NCBI GenBank assembly: GCA_019192545.1
Contig: JAHCMI010000031.1
Span: 26,613 to 90,612, forward strand
DNA: 64,000 nucleotides
Source of the DNA: Rivularia sp. MS3
GTDB taxonomy: Bacteria; Cyanobacteriota; Cyanobacteriia; Cyanobacteriales; Nostocaceae
Reading direction: 5' to 3'
Shown: positions 39,482 through 49,449 of the stretch, piece after piece
Position numbering within the stretch: position 1 is the first letter of the stretch
Layout of the letters: each line of letters opens with the position of its first letter
Translations under genes and position numbers: made by a program
The notes under the pieces: model-generated
Told to the model about the DNA's origin: nothing
The model's input: the letters and a program-made list of their open reading frames with translations, nothing else
Databases searched by the model: none

Positions 39482-39689
39482 GGTACGGTAACAATAGCCT
39501 GAATTGGTAGATGTATTTAATATAGTTGACGATGAGAAATGAATGTAAATATTCGGTTAACAGTTATACAAATTTACAATAATTGGCAATTGGGAGAAGG
39601 AGTAAAAAGTGATACTCCTTAAAATTGCCATTACCGCATAGCTCCTAACTCCTAACTTTTAACCTTAATTACTCCTAACTTTTAATCAG

Positions 39690-40604
39690 ATGCATCAAAT
39701 TTCTGGACGCTGGCGTTACGGGCTAGCTTTGTCTTTATTGACAGTTATTTTATGGGGCGTGTTACCGATTTCTTTGTCTATAACACTACAAGGATTAGAT
39801 GTTTTTACTTTGACTTGGTTTCGCTTTCTAGTATCTTTTTGCTTGCTGGCAATTTACTTAAAGTCCCGTGGAAATTTACCAACTTTCTCGCAATTTAGGT
39901 CTGCCTCCCCAAAACTTGTATTTATTGCAACTATCTTTCTGGCAATGAACTACATATTATTTGTCAAAGGCTTAGATATTACAACTCCTGCAAATGCTGA
40001 AGTTTTGATTCAGTTAGCTCCTTTACTAATGGGTTTTGGGGGATTGGTATTTTTTAAAGAACGCTACACCTTACTTCAGTGGATTGGCATAAGTATTCTT
40101 ACTATTGGCTTTGTTTTGTTCTTTAACGAACAACTATCTAATTTGATTACCGCACAAACAACATATGTATATGGTAGTGGTTTAATTATACTAGCTGCAA
40201 TCGCTTGGTCTATTTATGCCTTGGCTCAAAAACAGCTTTTGCAAACTTTGTCTTCCCCTCATATAATGCTGGTTATTTATGGCGGATGTGCTGTAATATT
40301 CACACTTTTCGCAAATCCGATAAAAATTTTTACACTCAGTTTTTTGCAGGGCGGAATGCTAATTTTTTGTGCTTTAAATACTTTAATTGCTTACGGTGCT
40401 TTTGCTGAAGCATTAGAACATTGGCAAGCATCACGAGTTAGCGCTGTATTAGCTTTAGCTCCTCTTGTAACATTAGTATCATCCTGGATAGTATCAAAAA
40501 TATCACCAAATTTAATTGCTGCCGAGCATTTTACAATGTTAGGAATCTTCGGAGCTATTTTAGTTGTATGTGGTTCTACGGCAATAGCATTGGGGAAAAA
40601 CTAA
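39690..40604 (+). CDS. EamA/DMT-family transporter
   Basis: A 304-residue inner-membrane protein with ten hydrophobic segments in two homologous halves, typical of the drug/metabolite transporter superfamily (two EamA units, about 12-142 and 155-298). ILWGVLPISLSITLQGLD and FKERYTLLQWIGISILTIG are characteristic. Members export amino acids, sugars or metabolites; the substrate is not predictable. It stands alone, divergent from the CHASE2 kinase gene, with heptamer repeats just upstream of the ATG. Confidence 0.85.
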   Translation: MHQISGRWRYGLALSLLTVILWGVLPISLSITLQGLDVFTLTWFRFLVSFCLLAIYLKSRGNLPTFSQFRSASPKLVFIATIFLAMNYILFVKGLDITTPANAEVLIQLAPLLMGFGGLVFFKERYTLLQWIGISILTIGFVLFFNEQLSNLITAQTTYVYGSGLIILAAIAWSIYALAQKQLLQTLSSPHIMLVIYGGCAVIFTLFANPIKIFTLSFLQGGMLIFCALNTLIAYGAFAEALEHWQASRVSAVLALAPLVTLVSSWIVSKISPNLIAAEHFTMLGIFGAILVVCGSTAIALGKN

Positions 40605-40936
40605 TAAGTTTCAATTTTATAGCCGTATATCTACGTGTAGTAAAAATTCAATTTATCGCTTTTTTAAAGTGTAACTTGATGTACTGAAGCAGATGTTTGT
40701 TTTATCTGCTATCATGTCATGGTGAACATCGAGAAACTAATTCAATCAGTTTATTAGTAAGTAATTTAACTTACCTGTAAATACGGTTGAGATGTAAAAC
40801 AGCATTCTACCTATCTACCTTCGCCCGTTAATTCAATACGTTATTAGTAAGGCAAATAATATTTAATACCTGCCAGGGTGTCAGAGCTACCAAACTTTCT
40901 GCATATTTGAAGCACATTTTTTGACACTATCTAGTG
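40605..40936. other. 332-bp spacer without a gene
   Basis: AT-rich leader of the hydrolase gene. A TATTAGTAAG motif occurs twice (about 40751 and 40843), but I see no RNA gene or clear promoter. Confidence 0.35.
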
Positions 40937-42622
40937 ATGAACAGCTTGTTTGGTAAATGGACTGGCAACCTGAGAAAATCTTGGCTGTTGTTAGTTTTAT
41001 CTATATTGCTATCAGTTTTTGGCATCAGTAATTATGCTTGGACTGCGGAGCGAATTTATGCATCTTATTCAGCTTTTCAACGTTCTATTTCTATAAATGC
41101 TTTAGAAGAATTTGCCGAAAACGGTGAAATTGGTGAAGAGTTAGCAGTTTATACGCGCTATTTGAAGCCGGAACAAATAGCAGATTTGAGGCAAGTTTTA
41201 ACCAGCCAGATCAAAGTACATCCTGTAGCAGTCTCGCAGTTTCTCTACACTTCACAAGGTGAATTTATGTTGAGACGCTTAGGAGAAGTGATTAAAACTG
41301 AATCTGGCGAGAGTAAACCGGGATTTCACGCTTTGCGATCGGCTTTAATTTTAGCTGCTGATGAACCAGAGGGTTTGACGTTATTAAATATATTACGGAA
41401 ATATCCTAACTCCAGCATTAATGTTGATTTAGCCCGCACTTTGCAAATAGCAGCGCAATTAGAAACCCTCGTAAATGAAACAAATAAGGCTGTCGCGGCT
41501 GTTTCTGCTAAGTCTGATACAGAAGCTGCAATTCAGTCACAAGGAATATTTGAGGCTCTACCTACATTGAACCGCAGGGGTAAGTTTATAGCTAAAAAGC
41601 AAACTTTAAAATTCTTCGATGTCATTAGAGGAAGACAGTTATCAACAGACATTTATCTTCCTAATATTCGTTCTTCAGTACCGGTAATTGTAATTTCTCA
41701 TGGGATTGGTACCGACAGCAGTAATTTCCGGTATTTAGCTAATCATTTAGCAACAAACGGGTTTGCGGTTATTGTTCCCAACCATCCCGGCAGCGATACC
41801 AAACAAATAAATTCTTTGTTGAATGGTAGTACTTCGGAAGTGGCACGGGCGGATGAATTTATCAACCGTCCTTTAGATGTAAAGTTTGTTCTAGATGAAT
41901 TAGAGAAACTAAACAATACCGATTCTCGGTTTAAAAAACGTCTAGATTTACAGCAAATAGGAGTATTCGGGCAATCTTTTGGTGGTTATACAGCTTTGGC
42001 TTTAGCTGGTGCGAAACTAAATCCAGAAAAAATAAAACAAGATTGCCATCAGCAAGCTTTGAAACAAACCTGGAATATGTCTCTGTTGTTGCAATGTCGA
42101 ATACAAGAATTGCAAATTAGCAAGCCAGTCAAACAATATAATTTATACGATAAACGAGTTAAAGCTGTAGTTGCAGTGAATCCAATAACCAGCACTATCT
42201 TCGGTAAAACTGGTTTGAGTCAAGTCAAAACTCCGGTGATGATGGTTTCTAGCAGTGAAGACACCGTTGCACCAGCTTTATACGAACAAATTTTACCTTT
42301 CTCCTGGATTGCTAATCCTCAGAAATATTTAGTGCAGATGGAGAGTGCTACGCACTTTTCCGCTATCGGTGATGGTAAAGATAGTTCCGAGCAAGTCGGA
42401 TTACCCTCTAAATTGGTAGGCGATAATCCAAAACAAGCACAAAGTTACATGAAACTTTTGAGTTTACCTTTCTTTCAAAATTACGTATCCGGTAATTCGC
42501 AATATCGCCCTTATCTCACCGCAGCTTACGCAGAAAGCATTTCCATCAACTCTATGAGCTTAAGTTTACTTCAGAATTTAACTACTACAGAAATAGCAAG
42601 AGCAGTTAACAGTGAGCAGTAA
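40937..42622 (+). CDS. Alpha/beta hydrolase with N-terminal DUF1400 domain
   Basis: A 561-residue exported or membrane-anchored hydrolase; the start is ATG 40937, and the GTG just before is ignored. The N-terminal hydrophobic segment (about 15-38) is followed by a DUF1400-type domain (about 39-150), which is common in cyanobacterial alpha/beta hydrolases. The catalytic domain has the oxyanion HGIG strand (VIVISHGIGTDSSNF), nucleophile Ser in GQSFGG, an Asp in SSEDTVAP and His in SATHFSAIG. The overall pattern resembles platelet-activating factor acetylhydrolase-like esterases. The lipid or ester substrate is unknown. It stands alone upstream of truB. Confidence 0.85.
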   Translation: MNSLFGKWTGNLRKSWLLLVLSILLSVFGISNYAWTAERIYASYSAFQRSISINALEEFAENGEIGEELAVYTRYLKPEQIADLRQVLTSQIKVHPVAVSQFLYTSQGEFMLRRLGEVIKTESGESKPGFHALRSALILAADEPEGLTLLNILRKYPNSSINVDLARTLQIAAQLETLVNETNKAVAAVSAKSDTEAAIQSQGIFEALPTLNRRGKFIAKKQTLKFFDVIRGRQLSTDIYLPNIRSSVPVIVISHGIGTDSSNFRYLANHLATNGFAVIVPNHPGSDTKQINSLLNGSTSEVARADEFINRPLDVKFVLDELEKLNNTDSRFKKRLDLQQIGVFGQSFGGYTALALAGAKLNPEKIKQDCHQQALKQTWNMSLLLQCRIQELQISKPVKQYNLYDKRVKAVVAVNPITSTIFGKTGLSQVKTPVMMVSSSEDTVAPALYEQILPFSWIANPQKYLVQMESATHFSAIGDGKDSSEQVGLPSKLVGDNPKQAQSYMKLLSLPFFQNYVSGNSQYRPYLTAAYAESISINSMSLSLLQNLTTTEIARAVNSEQ

Positions 42623-42963
42623 TTATTATCGGGTTTTGGCGATAGCGTAGGGTTATTGTTCATTTTCCTTTGTATTAGGACTTACGCAAACTACATATTT
42701 TGTTGTAGGGTGCTGTGACGGGAACCCATTATTTTTTTAAGAAGAAAAAAATTTTAATGAGAACCCTGTGATACTTTAACTAATGCTGAACGTAATAATA
42801 ATGTTTTTAGTGTCACGCACCACTTGAATATTGTGACAATTGCGGCCATTTTTGTGTATTTTGTACTTAAAATTAAATACAATTAAACGGATTAATTAAG
42901 AGTTATGATTAAAAACATAAATACTGTTCACTGTTCACTGGTAACTGTTCACTGATAACTGAT
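42623..42963. other. Spacer with repeat fragments
   Basis: AGGACTTACGCAA (42678-42690) resembles AAGACTTACGCAA near 23286. A GTAGGGTGCTGTGACGGGAA/GTGTCACGCACCAC pair forms an imperfect palindrome. Heptamer CTGTTCACTGGTAACTGTTC repeats end just before truB. No gene was seen. Confidence 0.4.
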
Positions 42964-43842
42964 TTGCTTGGTTTCTTAAATCTCGATAAACCTTTTGATT
43001 GGACTTCTCATGATTGCGTGGCAAAGACACGCAGACTTTTGGGTATCAAAAAAATAGGACATGCTGGAACTTTAGATCCCGCAGCTACTGGTGTTTTACC
43101 TATCGCGATTGGTAAAGCAACTCGATTGTTGCAGTATCTCCCTAGCGATAAAGCTTATAAGGCTACTATTAGGTTAGGGGTACAAACTACCACTGATGAT
43201 TTACAAGGGGATGTAATTCAACAAAATGTTGTAAGTGGTTTGAATCTGGAAACTGTCAAAATGGCGTTAAAGCAGTTTCAAGGAAAAATTGAGCAGATTC
43301 CTCCAAGCTATAGCGCTATTCAAGTTGATGGCAAGCGACTTTACGATTTAGCCCGTAAAGGTGAAAAAATTGAAGCTCCCGTGCGGAGTGTGGAAATATT
43401 CAGTATTGATATTTTAGATTGGCGAAATGGTGAATTCCCGGAGTTAGATGTAAATATAGCCTGCGGTGCGGGTACTTACATTAGAGCGATCGCCAGAGAT
43501 TTAGGTGCGATACTAGAAACAGGAGGAACTCTAGCAGCTTTACAGCGTACTGTTAGCAGCGGTTTTAATTTAGCAGATAGCATTACTTTAACTGAGTTAG
43601 AAGCAAAGTTAAAAGCAGATGAATTTCAACCAATGGCTGCTGATGCACCTTTAAAGCATCTTTGTGAAATAACTTTACCTGGAAACGAGGCGCTTAGATG
43701 GTGTCAGGGACAGAAAATTTCTCTGGAGGGGCAAGTATCAGAAATCGTCAGAGTCTATAACGAAGAAAAGCTTTTCTTAGGTATTGGGGAATTAAAAGAG
43801 CAATTATTAATTCCACGAATGGTTTTGGAAGGAATTTCTTGA
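42964..43842 (+). CDS. truB: tRNA pseudouridine(55) synthase
   Basis: A 292-residue enzyme that makes pseudouridine 55 in the T-loop of tRNAs. The catalytic Asp is Asp38 in HAGTLDPAATGVLP; the KxY-type and RxxG motifs (KAYKATIRLG, GTYIRAIARDLG) are present, and the length is normal. The start must be the TTG at 42964: no ATG or GTG exists in frame between it and the stop at 42910-42912, and homologues start at the same place (residue 2 onward reads GFLNLDKP). There is no visible ribosome site, so translation may be weak or leader-dependent. Confidence 0.93.
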   Translation: MLGFLNLDKPFDWTSHDCVAKTRRLLGIKKIGHAGTLDPAATGVLPIAIGKATRLLQYLPSDKAYKATIRLGVQTTTDDLQGDVIQQNVVSGLNLETVKMALKQFQGKIEQIPPSYSAIQVDGKRLYDLARKGEKIEAPVRSVEIFSIDILDWRNGEFPELDVNIACGAGTYIRAIARDLGAILETGGTLAALQRTVSSGFNLADSITLTELEAKLKADEFQPMAADAPLKHLCEITLPGNEALRWCQGQKISLEGQVSEIVRVYNEEKLFLGIGELKEQLLIPRMVLEGIS

Positions 43843-43924
43843 AAAGGTATGTCCATACAAACTATAAAAATATAACCTGTCTGCCTTTTATACAGCGGTT
43901 TTCACTTGTGTGCAATACATTTTG

Positions 43925-43986
43925 AACCTCACCCCACCCTACGGGCATCCCTCTCCTTAGTAAGGAGAGGGGAAGGGGTGAGGTTT
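43925..43986. repeat. AACCTCACCCC inverted repeat
   Basis: AACCTCACCCC (43925-) pairs with GGGGTGAGGTT, and CTCTCCTTAG with TAAGGAGAGG, forming a long hairpin. It is a common intergenic repeat type in cyanobacteria and is non-coding. Confidence 0.6.
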
Positions 43987-44104
43987 CGAGTGTATTCTAC
44001 TCAACCAAAAATTGTTATATATGTATGATTACTCTAAAACTGTAAGAGCGATTCTTGCCATAAAAAATCCAAACACAAGTTTGTAGCATAAACTACGTTT
44101 ATTA

Positions 44105-44376
44105 GAGGATGTTTGAAAAGTATAGTTTTTAGCTTAAATCTTGGACGATCCCCCCTTCCCCCCTTAAAAAGGGGAGCCACTGCGTTGGGCGGAGAGAAGT
44201 TCGTTGGCGGGGTTCCCCCGCTTAAAGAAACTTCGGAGTTCCCCGACTTGTAGCAAGTGAAGTAGCGCGGTCTTGGGGGTTTCCCCCATGAGCGACTGCT
44301 GAACCCGAAGGGTGGCGTGGATTTAGGGTGATCTCAAAAGTTTCGAGTATCATTTATAGCGCATCATTACATCCTC
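44105..44376. mobile_element. MITE with GAGGATGTTT ends and TTA target duplication, copy 2 (272 bp)
   Basis: It starts GAGGATGTTTGAAAAGTATA, as at 16755, and ends GTATCATTTATAGC..CATCATTACATCCTC. It is flanked by TTA at 44102-44104 and 44377-44379. The interior is about 120 bp longer than copy 1 because of inserted C/G-rich repeat sequence (about 44175-44320). It has no coding capacity. Confidence 0.7.
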
Positions 44377-44430
44377 TTAGAAACAATTATCAATTGATTG
44401 TTTCTACAAAACTGTAGCTTTCAAAAATTT

Positions 44431-46182
44431 ATGATGTTTATTAAGCGCTTTCATAACCGTCCCGTATCATTAATCACTATATTTATATGTGTTTTCTGCG
44501 TAACTTTGATATATGGGTGTTTACCGAATTCAGAAACTGTTACTAGAACTTTATCGCTGCTAACCGAGCCTTTTCTGCAATTACCAACCAAAAATTCAGT
44601 TAGAGTTGTTTGGTTTACAGAGTTTCCCGGAAATCAAAATATTGTTGCTTACGGTAAAAATCTTAGCCAAACTGCTGAAGCTACAACTATTAAATTAAGC
44701 CATACTAGGGAAGATCAAAAATCTAGAGTTGGGGAGCAAACTCAAGACAAGCAAGTTTATTCAAAACCAACTCAGCGCGATATTTGGCGACATGAAGCTG
44801 AAGTTAGTGGTTTAACTCCTGGTAAAGAAGTTGATTATCAAGTCATTAGTAAATCCAAAAACGGCGGTGAAGCTAAAAGTAACGTTTATAGTCTTGCTCC
44901 CGCACCTAAAGCAGGTACACCATTAAAGATTCTCCTTACTTCCGATCATCAGCTTAAACCAATGACGGCTGCAAATTTACAAAAAGCCGAAGAAACAGTC
45001 GGCGATATTGATGCGGTGTTTATGGCTGGCGATTTAATAAATATACCAGACCGCGCTAGTGAATGGTTTGACGATAATCGCGGTGGTGCATTTTTCCCGG
45101 CTTTGCAAGGTAAAGCTAATTATGAGATAGATAAAAACGGGGTAAAAACAACTTATACTGGCGGTGAAATACTTCAAGAGGCTCCTATTTTTACCGCTCT
45201 TGGCAATCACGAAGTTATGGGAAGAAGAGGTAAAAGTGATGATTTGAATGGTGAATATGGTGATGCAATTCCCCGCGCAGTTGCTAAGAATTTGTATAAT
45301 GAATCATCTTTAAAAGCCAATTCTTTTAATACCGACACTTACGAAGAAATTTTTAGTTTACCTGAAAGTAAATCGGGAGGAGAAAAGTATTATGCCACAA
45401 CTTTCGGTGATGTACGTTTAGTAGTACTCTATGCCACAAATATCTGGCGAGTTCCCAGTTTAGAATCCGATGCCAAAGGTAAGTATCGAGAAAAAGAAGC
45501 TGATTTCAAGAATCCCGAGGAATGGGGTTACGGACAGCATATTTTTGAGCCAATTGATAAAGGTAGCGCTCAGTATAATTGGTTAGTTGAAGAACTTAAT
45601 AGCCCGGAATTTAAACAAGCAAAATACAAAGTTGTTATGTTGCATCATCCGGTTCATTCCTTGGGTGATAATATTGTTCCAGCTTATACCAATCCCGTGC
45701 AAACAATTGAAAAAGATGACAGCGGGAAAATTATCAATATACGCTATGAATATCCTTTAGAAGAAGATTATTTAATTCGGGATATTGTGCCTTTGTTAGA
45801 AGAGAATAATGTCCAACTAGTTTTTTACGGGCATTCTCATTTATGGAATCGTTTTCAAAATCAATCGGGAATACATTTTTTAGAATCATCAAATGTTGGT
45901 AATAGTTATGGTGCTTATTTAGGTGACAAGAAACGTAGCGTACCTGAAGGATATCAAGAGCGATATATTGAAACTGGTGACCCAAATGGTTTAGAACCAA
46001 TAGTACCATCAATTAAACCATTGATAGGGGAAGATGGTGAACCTCTGCCTTATATTGCGAGTAAAGAAATTACCGTATTTAGTATTTTAGATACAGCAAA
46101 TGGTACGGTTAACAGTTATTATTTTGATACTACTAAACCAGAAAGCGAAGTAGTTAAATTTGATGAATTTGAATTGGAATAA
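44431..46182 (+). CDS. Purple-acid-phosphatase-like metallophosphoesterase lipoprotein
   Basis: A 583-residue exported protein; the start is set at ATG 44431 (a TTG frame upstream is less likely). The signal ends in LIYGC, a lipobox, so it is probably membrane-anchored. An N-terminal fibronectin-III-like domain (about 45-150, VRVVWFTEFPG ... VSGLTPGKEVDYQV) precedes the catalytic domain with SDH, AGDLINIPDRASEW, GNHEVMG, HHPVHS and GHSHLW, the full set of metal-binding motifs of the calcineurin-like superfamily. Family enzymes hydrolyse phosphomonoesters or nucleotides outside the cell. It stands alone, just downstream of a MITE. Confidence 0.88.
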   Translation: MMFIKRFHNRPVSLITIFICVFCVTLIYGCLPNSETVTRTLSLLTEPFLQLPTKNSVRVVWFTEFPGNQNIVAYGKNLSQTAEATTIKLSHTREDQKSRVGEQTQDKQVYSKPTQRDIWRHEAEVSGLTPGKEVDYQVISKSKNGGEAKSNVYSLAPAPKAGTPLKILLTSDHQLKPMTAANLQKAEETVGDIDAVFMAGDLINIPDRASEWFDDNRGGAFFPALQGKANYEIDKNGVKTTYTGGEILQEAPIFTALGNHEVMGRRGKSDDLNGEYGDAIPRAVAKNLYNESSLKANSFNTDTYEEIFSLPESKSGGEKYYATTFGDVRLVVLYATNIWRVPSLESDAKGKYREKEADFKNPEEWGYGQHIFEPIDKGSAQYNWLVEELNSPEFKQAKYKVVMLHHPVHSLGDNIVPAYTNPVQTIEKDDSGKIINIRYEYPLEEDYLIRDIVPLLEENNVQLVFYGHSHLWNRFQNQSGIHFLESSNVGNSYGAYLGDKKRSVPEGYQERYIETGDPNGLEPIVPSIKPLIGEDGEPLPYIASKEITVFSILDTANGTVNSYYFDTTKPESEVVKFDEFELE

Positions 46183-46274
46183 TAATTAATAATTTCAAGT
46201 CAGAAAAAGACATAAGATGGTATTACTTTACCACATAATTTATAAGGGGTAATAACCATTTTACTTCTAATAAG

Positions 46275-46376
46275 ATTAATCCTTCTTATCCTCTTCCTCT
46301 GATTCCTCCGCGTCCTCTGCGGTTTTTTTTAAGAGAGCTTTACAACCCCTCAAAATTAATGTGGTGAAGTACTATA
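46275..46376. repeat. Dispersed intergenic repeat, copy B
   Basis: Related to 5011-5113 (same ATTAATCCTTCTTATC start and ATTAATGTGGTGAAGTACTA end). A further palindrome GTGCGTTGCACTGCCGCGAC follows at about 46438. The 379-bp spacer holds no gene. Confidence 0.6.
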
Positions 46377-46561
46377 AACCCGGTTGTTTTAAAAAACTGG
46401 GTTCCACTAACTTTGGCTTCGGGATTTAGAAATCGTTGTGCGTTGCACTGCCGCGACAACGCACCCTACAATTACAATATTTTTTTAGATACTTTTAAGC
46501 AAATTAAATTTTAAACCTCAACTTGGGAATCATATATAAAAGTTAGGCTCTACCTTTTTAT

Positions 46562-49168
46562 ATGTTTGTTTCCTTTATTAAGAAATATTTCCAGACTTCA
46601 AGCTACTTGCTAATTCTAGGGACTTCGGTGTTACAACATCCTGCTTATGCTCAACAGGTTGTTGAAGATGGAACTTTACCCACTCGCGTTAAAACTACAG
46701 ATAATCTCAACTTTACGATTGATAGCATTAATAATCAAAACCGTTTGGGAGGCAATTTATTTCACAGCTTCAAAGAATTTTCTATTCCTACAGGCGGCTC
46801 TGCATTTTTTAATAATTCTACTGATGTCGTGAATATAATTAATCGGGTAACAGGTGGAAGTATTTCGTCCGTTGATGGATTAATTAAAGCTAACGGTAAT
46901 GCTAATTTATTTTTGATTAATCCTGCTGGGATTGTATTTGGTAAAAATACTCGGTTAGATATCGGTGGTTCTTTCTTTGGTAGTACTGCTGAAAGTATCA
47001 AGTTTAGTGATGATGTTGAATTTAGCGCTATTGATATTGCAAAACCAGCTTTATTGAGTATTAACTTACCTCTTGGTTTGCAAATGGGGATTAATTCAAA
47101 AACCATTGAAGTAAAAGGGGATGGCTATACAACTACCTCTGAGAATATCAATAATGATGGCGATGTATTTGTTCCTTTTATCGTTACTAATTTAAATGGT
47201 TTAAGAGTGAAATCGGGAAATACTTTAGCTTTAATCGGTGGTGAAGTTTCTTTAAATGGAGGTATAGTCGTAGCCGATTCTGGAAGGGTTGAGTTAGGAG
47301 GTGTAAATCAGGGTTTAGTTAATATTACTAATTTAAATACAAAAAGTTCATTTTTAGATTATAAAGATGTAGAAAACTTTGGTGATTTAACACTTTCTTC
47401 TTTAGCTTTAGCTGATGCTAGTGGAGTTGGAAGCGGCTCAATTCAGTTGCAGGGTAAAAATATTTCTATCAAAGATGGTTCTAGAGCATTTGTACAAAGT
47501 CAAGGTTTAGAATCGGGAGAAAAAATTAAAGTAAATGCGACACAGTCTATAGAAATAGTGGGAACTGATTTATCTGGGAACTTAGATAGTTCATTGTTAA
47601 CTGAAACTATAGGAACAGGAAATGCAGCGGAAATTGCCATATCAACTCCTAGTTTACTATTGTCTGAAGGTGCGAGAATAATTACTCATACTTTTAGCCC
47701 TGGCCGTGGAGGTAATATTAATATAAATGCTTCCGAAGTATTACAAATTAGCGATTTATCTTCTATTAATCCTAGCAATGAAACTGAAATTTCGACTTTA
47801 AGCTTTAATTCGGGTAGTGCTGGAGAGATTAATATTGCAACCCAAAATCTATTAATTTTAGGTCAAGAGGTTTCATCTGCTACTTTTGGTATTGGCAATG
47901 GTGGAGATGTCTCTGTATCAACCGAAAAATTGACAATTTTCAACGGTGGCGTTATTGCTTCTGCAACTTTAGGAATTGGGAATGGAGGAGATGTAGAGGT
48001 GAATGCAAAATCGATTAATCTCCAAGGTATTAATAATGATAATTTTACGCCTAGTACTTTGAGTGCTTCGAGTCTTGCAATTGGCAATGCCGGTAATTTG
48101 ACTGTTAATACTGAAAGATTGATTGTTAAAAATGGTGGTAGAGTCGATTCTTCTACACTTGCCGTTGGGAATTCGGGAAGCGTAACTGTTAATGCTACCG
48201 ATTTTATCGAAGTCACCGGTACCGTACGTGGTTCAGTTAATCCTAGTTTAATAGTTTCCAGCGCTAATATTGTAGATGAATCTCTGCAACAGTTGTTAAG
48301 ATTACCTGCAATTCCCAGTGGAAATTCAGGAAATGTGGATATAAATACACCTGTTTTAAAAGTTAATAATGGTGCTGAAGTAACGGTAAGGAATGATGGA
48401 GCGGGTAAGGGTGGAATCTTAAATATTAATACTAATTCTATTCTTCTTAACAGCAATGGTAAAATCACCGCATCAACTCAATCGGGTGAAGGAGGTAATA
48501 TTGATTTAGATGTTAAGGATGGTTTAATTTTACGCAATCAAAGTCTGATTTCTGCTGAAGCTGGAGGAACTGGGAATGGTGGAAATATTAATATTAATTC
48601 ATCAGTAATTGCAGGTTTAGAAAACAGCGATATTGTTGCGAATGCAATAAAAGGTAATGGTGGAAATATTAAACTAAATACAAGTGGTTTATTTGGTTTA
48701 GAGTTTCGAGATAAATTAACAATCGAATCGGATATTACAGCTAGTTCTCAATTTGGTGTTAATGGTACTGTAGAAATTAATAACCCTGCAATTGACCCTA
48801 GTTCTAGTTTCGTAAAGTTGCCAACTGATGTCATTGATAGCAGTCAAGAGGTTGCAAGTGGATGTAGCGTTAATCAAGGAAATAGTTTTACGGTAATTGG
48901 AAAAGGTGGGTTAGCTGCAAATCCACAAGAAGCTATTGTGGATGTAAATTTTTGGAAGGATTTACGTGATTTTAGTACTACGAATATTGCTAAAAAAACA
49001 AGTATGCAAGTGAAAAATGATTCTCCAAAAGCAATTGTTGAAGCTACTGGCTGGGTGATTGATAAGCAAGGTAATGTTGAATTTGTTGCTCAATCCAGTA
49101 ATGTGAATGCGGGAGATAGCTGGCATAAAGCCAGTAATTGTAAAGGGGAATTCACAAGTAAGAAGTAA
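46562..49168 (+). CDS. Filamentous-hemagglutinin-type two-partner-secretion adhesin
   Basis: An 868-residue exported beta-helix protein. The signal peptide ends near AYAQQ (about 31). The TPS secretion domain follows (about 35-290), with LGGNLFHSFKEFSIPTGG and NANLFLINPAGIVFGKN, the classic NPxGI motif of this domain. The rest is a repetitive right-handed beta helix with many G-N-G-G turns (GNGGDV, GNAGNL, GNSGSV). A C-terminal extension with ATGWVIDKQGNVEF and two Cys (GCS.., SNC) is typical of cyanobacterial members. It should cross the outer membrane via a TpsB partner, but no TpsB gene lies in the window. The likely role is surface adhesion or cell contact. Confidence 0.9.
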   Translation: MFVSFIKKYFQTSSYLLILGTSVLQHPAYAQQVVEDGTLPTRVKTTDNLNFTIDSINNQNRLGGNLFHSFKEFSIPTGGSAFFNNSTDVVNIINRVTGGSISSVDGLIKANGNANLFLINPAGIVFGKNTRLDIGGSFFGSTAESIKFSDDVEFSAIDIAKPALLSINLPLGLQMGINSKTIEVKGDGYTTTSENINNDGDVFVPFIVTNLNGLRVKSGNTLALIGGEVSLNGGIVVADSGRVELGGVNQGLVNITNLNTKSSFLDYKDVENFGDLTLSSLALADASGVGSGSIQLQGKNISIKDGSRAFVQSQGLESGEKIKVNATQSIEIVGTDLSGNLDSSLLTETIGTGNAAEIAISTPSLLLSEGARIITHTFSPGRGGNININASEVLQISDLSSINPSNETEISTLSFNSGSAGEINIATQNLLILGQEVSSATFGIGNGGDVSVSTEKLTIFNGGVIASATLGIGNGGDVEVNAKSINLQGINNDNFTPSTLSASSLAIGNAGNLTVNTERLIVKNGGRVDSSTLAVGNSGSVTVNATDFIEVTGTVRGSVNPSLIVSSANIVDESLQQLLRLPAIPSGNSGNVDINTPVLKVNNGAEVTVRNDGAGKGGILNINTNSILLNSNGKITASTQSGEGGNIDLDVKDGLILRNQSLISAEAGGTGNGGNININSSVIAGLENSDIVANAIKGNGGNIKLNTSGLFGLEFRDKLTIESDITASSQFGVNGTVEINNPAIDPSSSFVKLPTDVIDSSQEVASGCSVNQGNSFTVIGKGGLAANPQEAIVDVNFWKDLRDFSTTNIAKKTSMQVKNDSPKAIVEATGWVIDKQGNVEFVAQSSNVNAGDSWHKASNCKGEFTSKK

Positions 49169-49449
49169 GAAGTTAAGAAGTAATACCTTTGTGTATTTAG
49201 GTAGAGGATTCGGTGGAATGATAAATTTGGTTTTTATTCGTCTTTAAAAGACGAGATCATTTACCATATTTCGGGCTAAAATTCACTACTTTTTACTTTT
49301 TGCTTCGCAACTTTTGCCCGTTAGCACAAAGGGCTTTGGTAATTAATTAGTTATTATTAAGTTCGTAGTTAGTCCCAAGCCTGCCTGGAGGAGATAGCTT
49401 TCTCGCAGAGCAAGCCCAACTACGAACTTTCTGTAGCAATAATTTTGAT

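Noticed and set aside
47863..48468. 201-codon minus-strand frame inside the adhesin gene
   Set aside because: It is antisense to a repetitive beta-helix region; composition is explained by the repeats.
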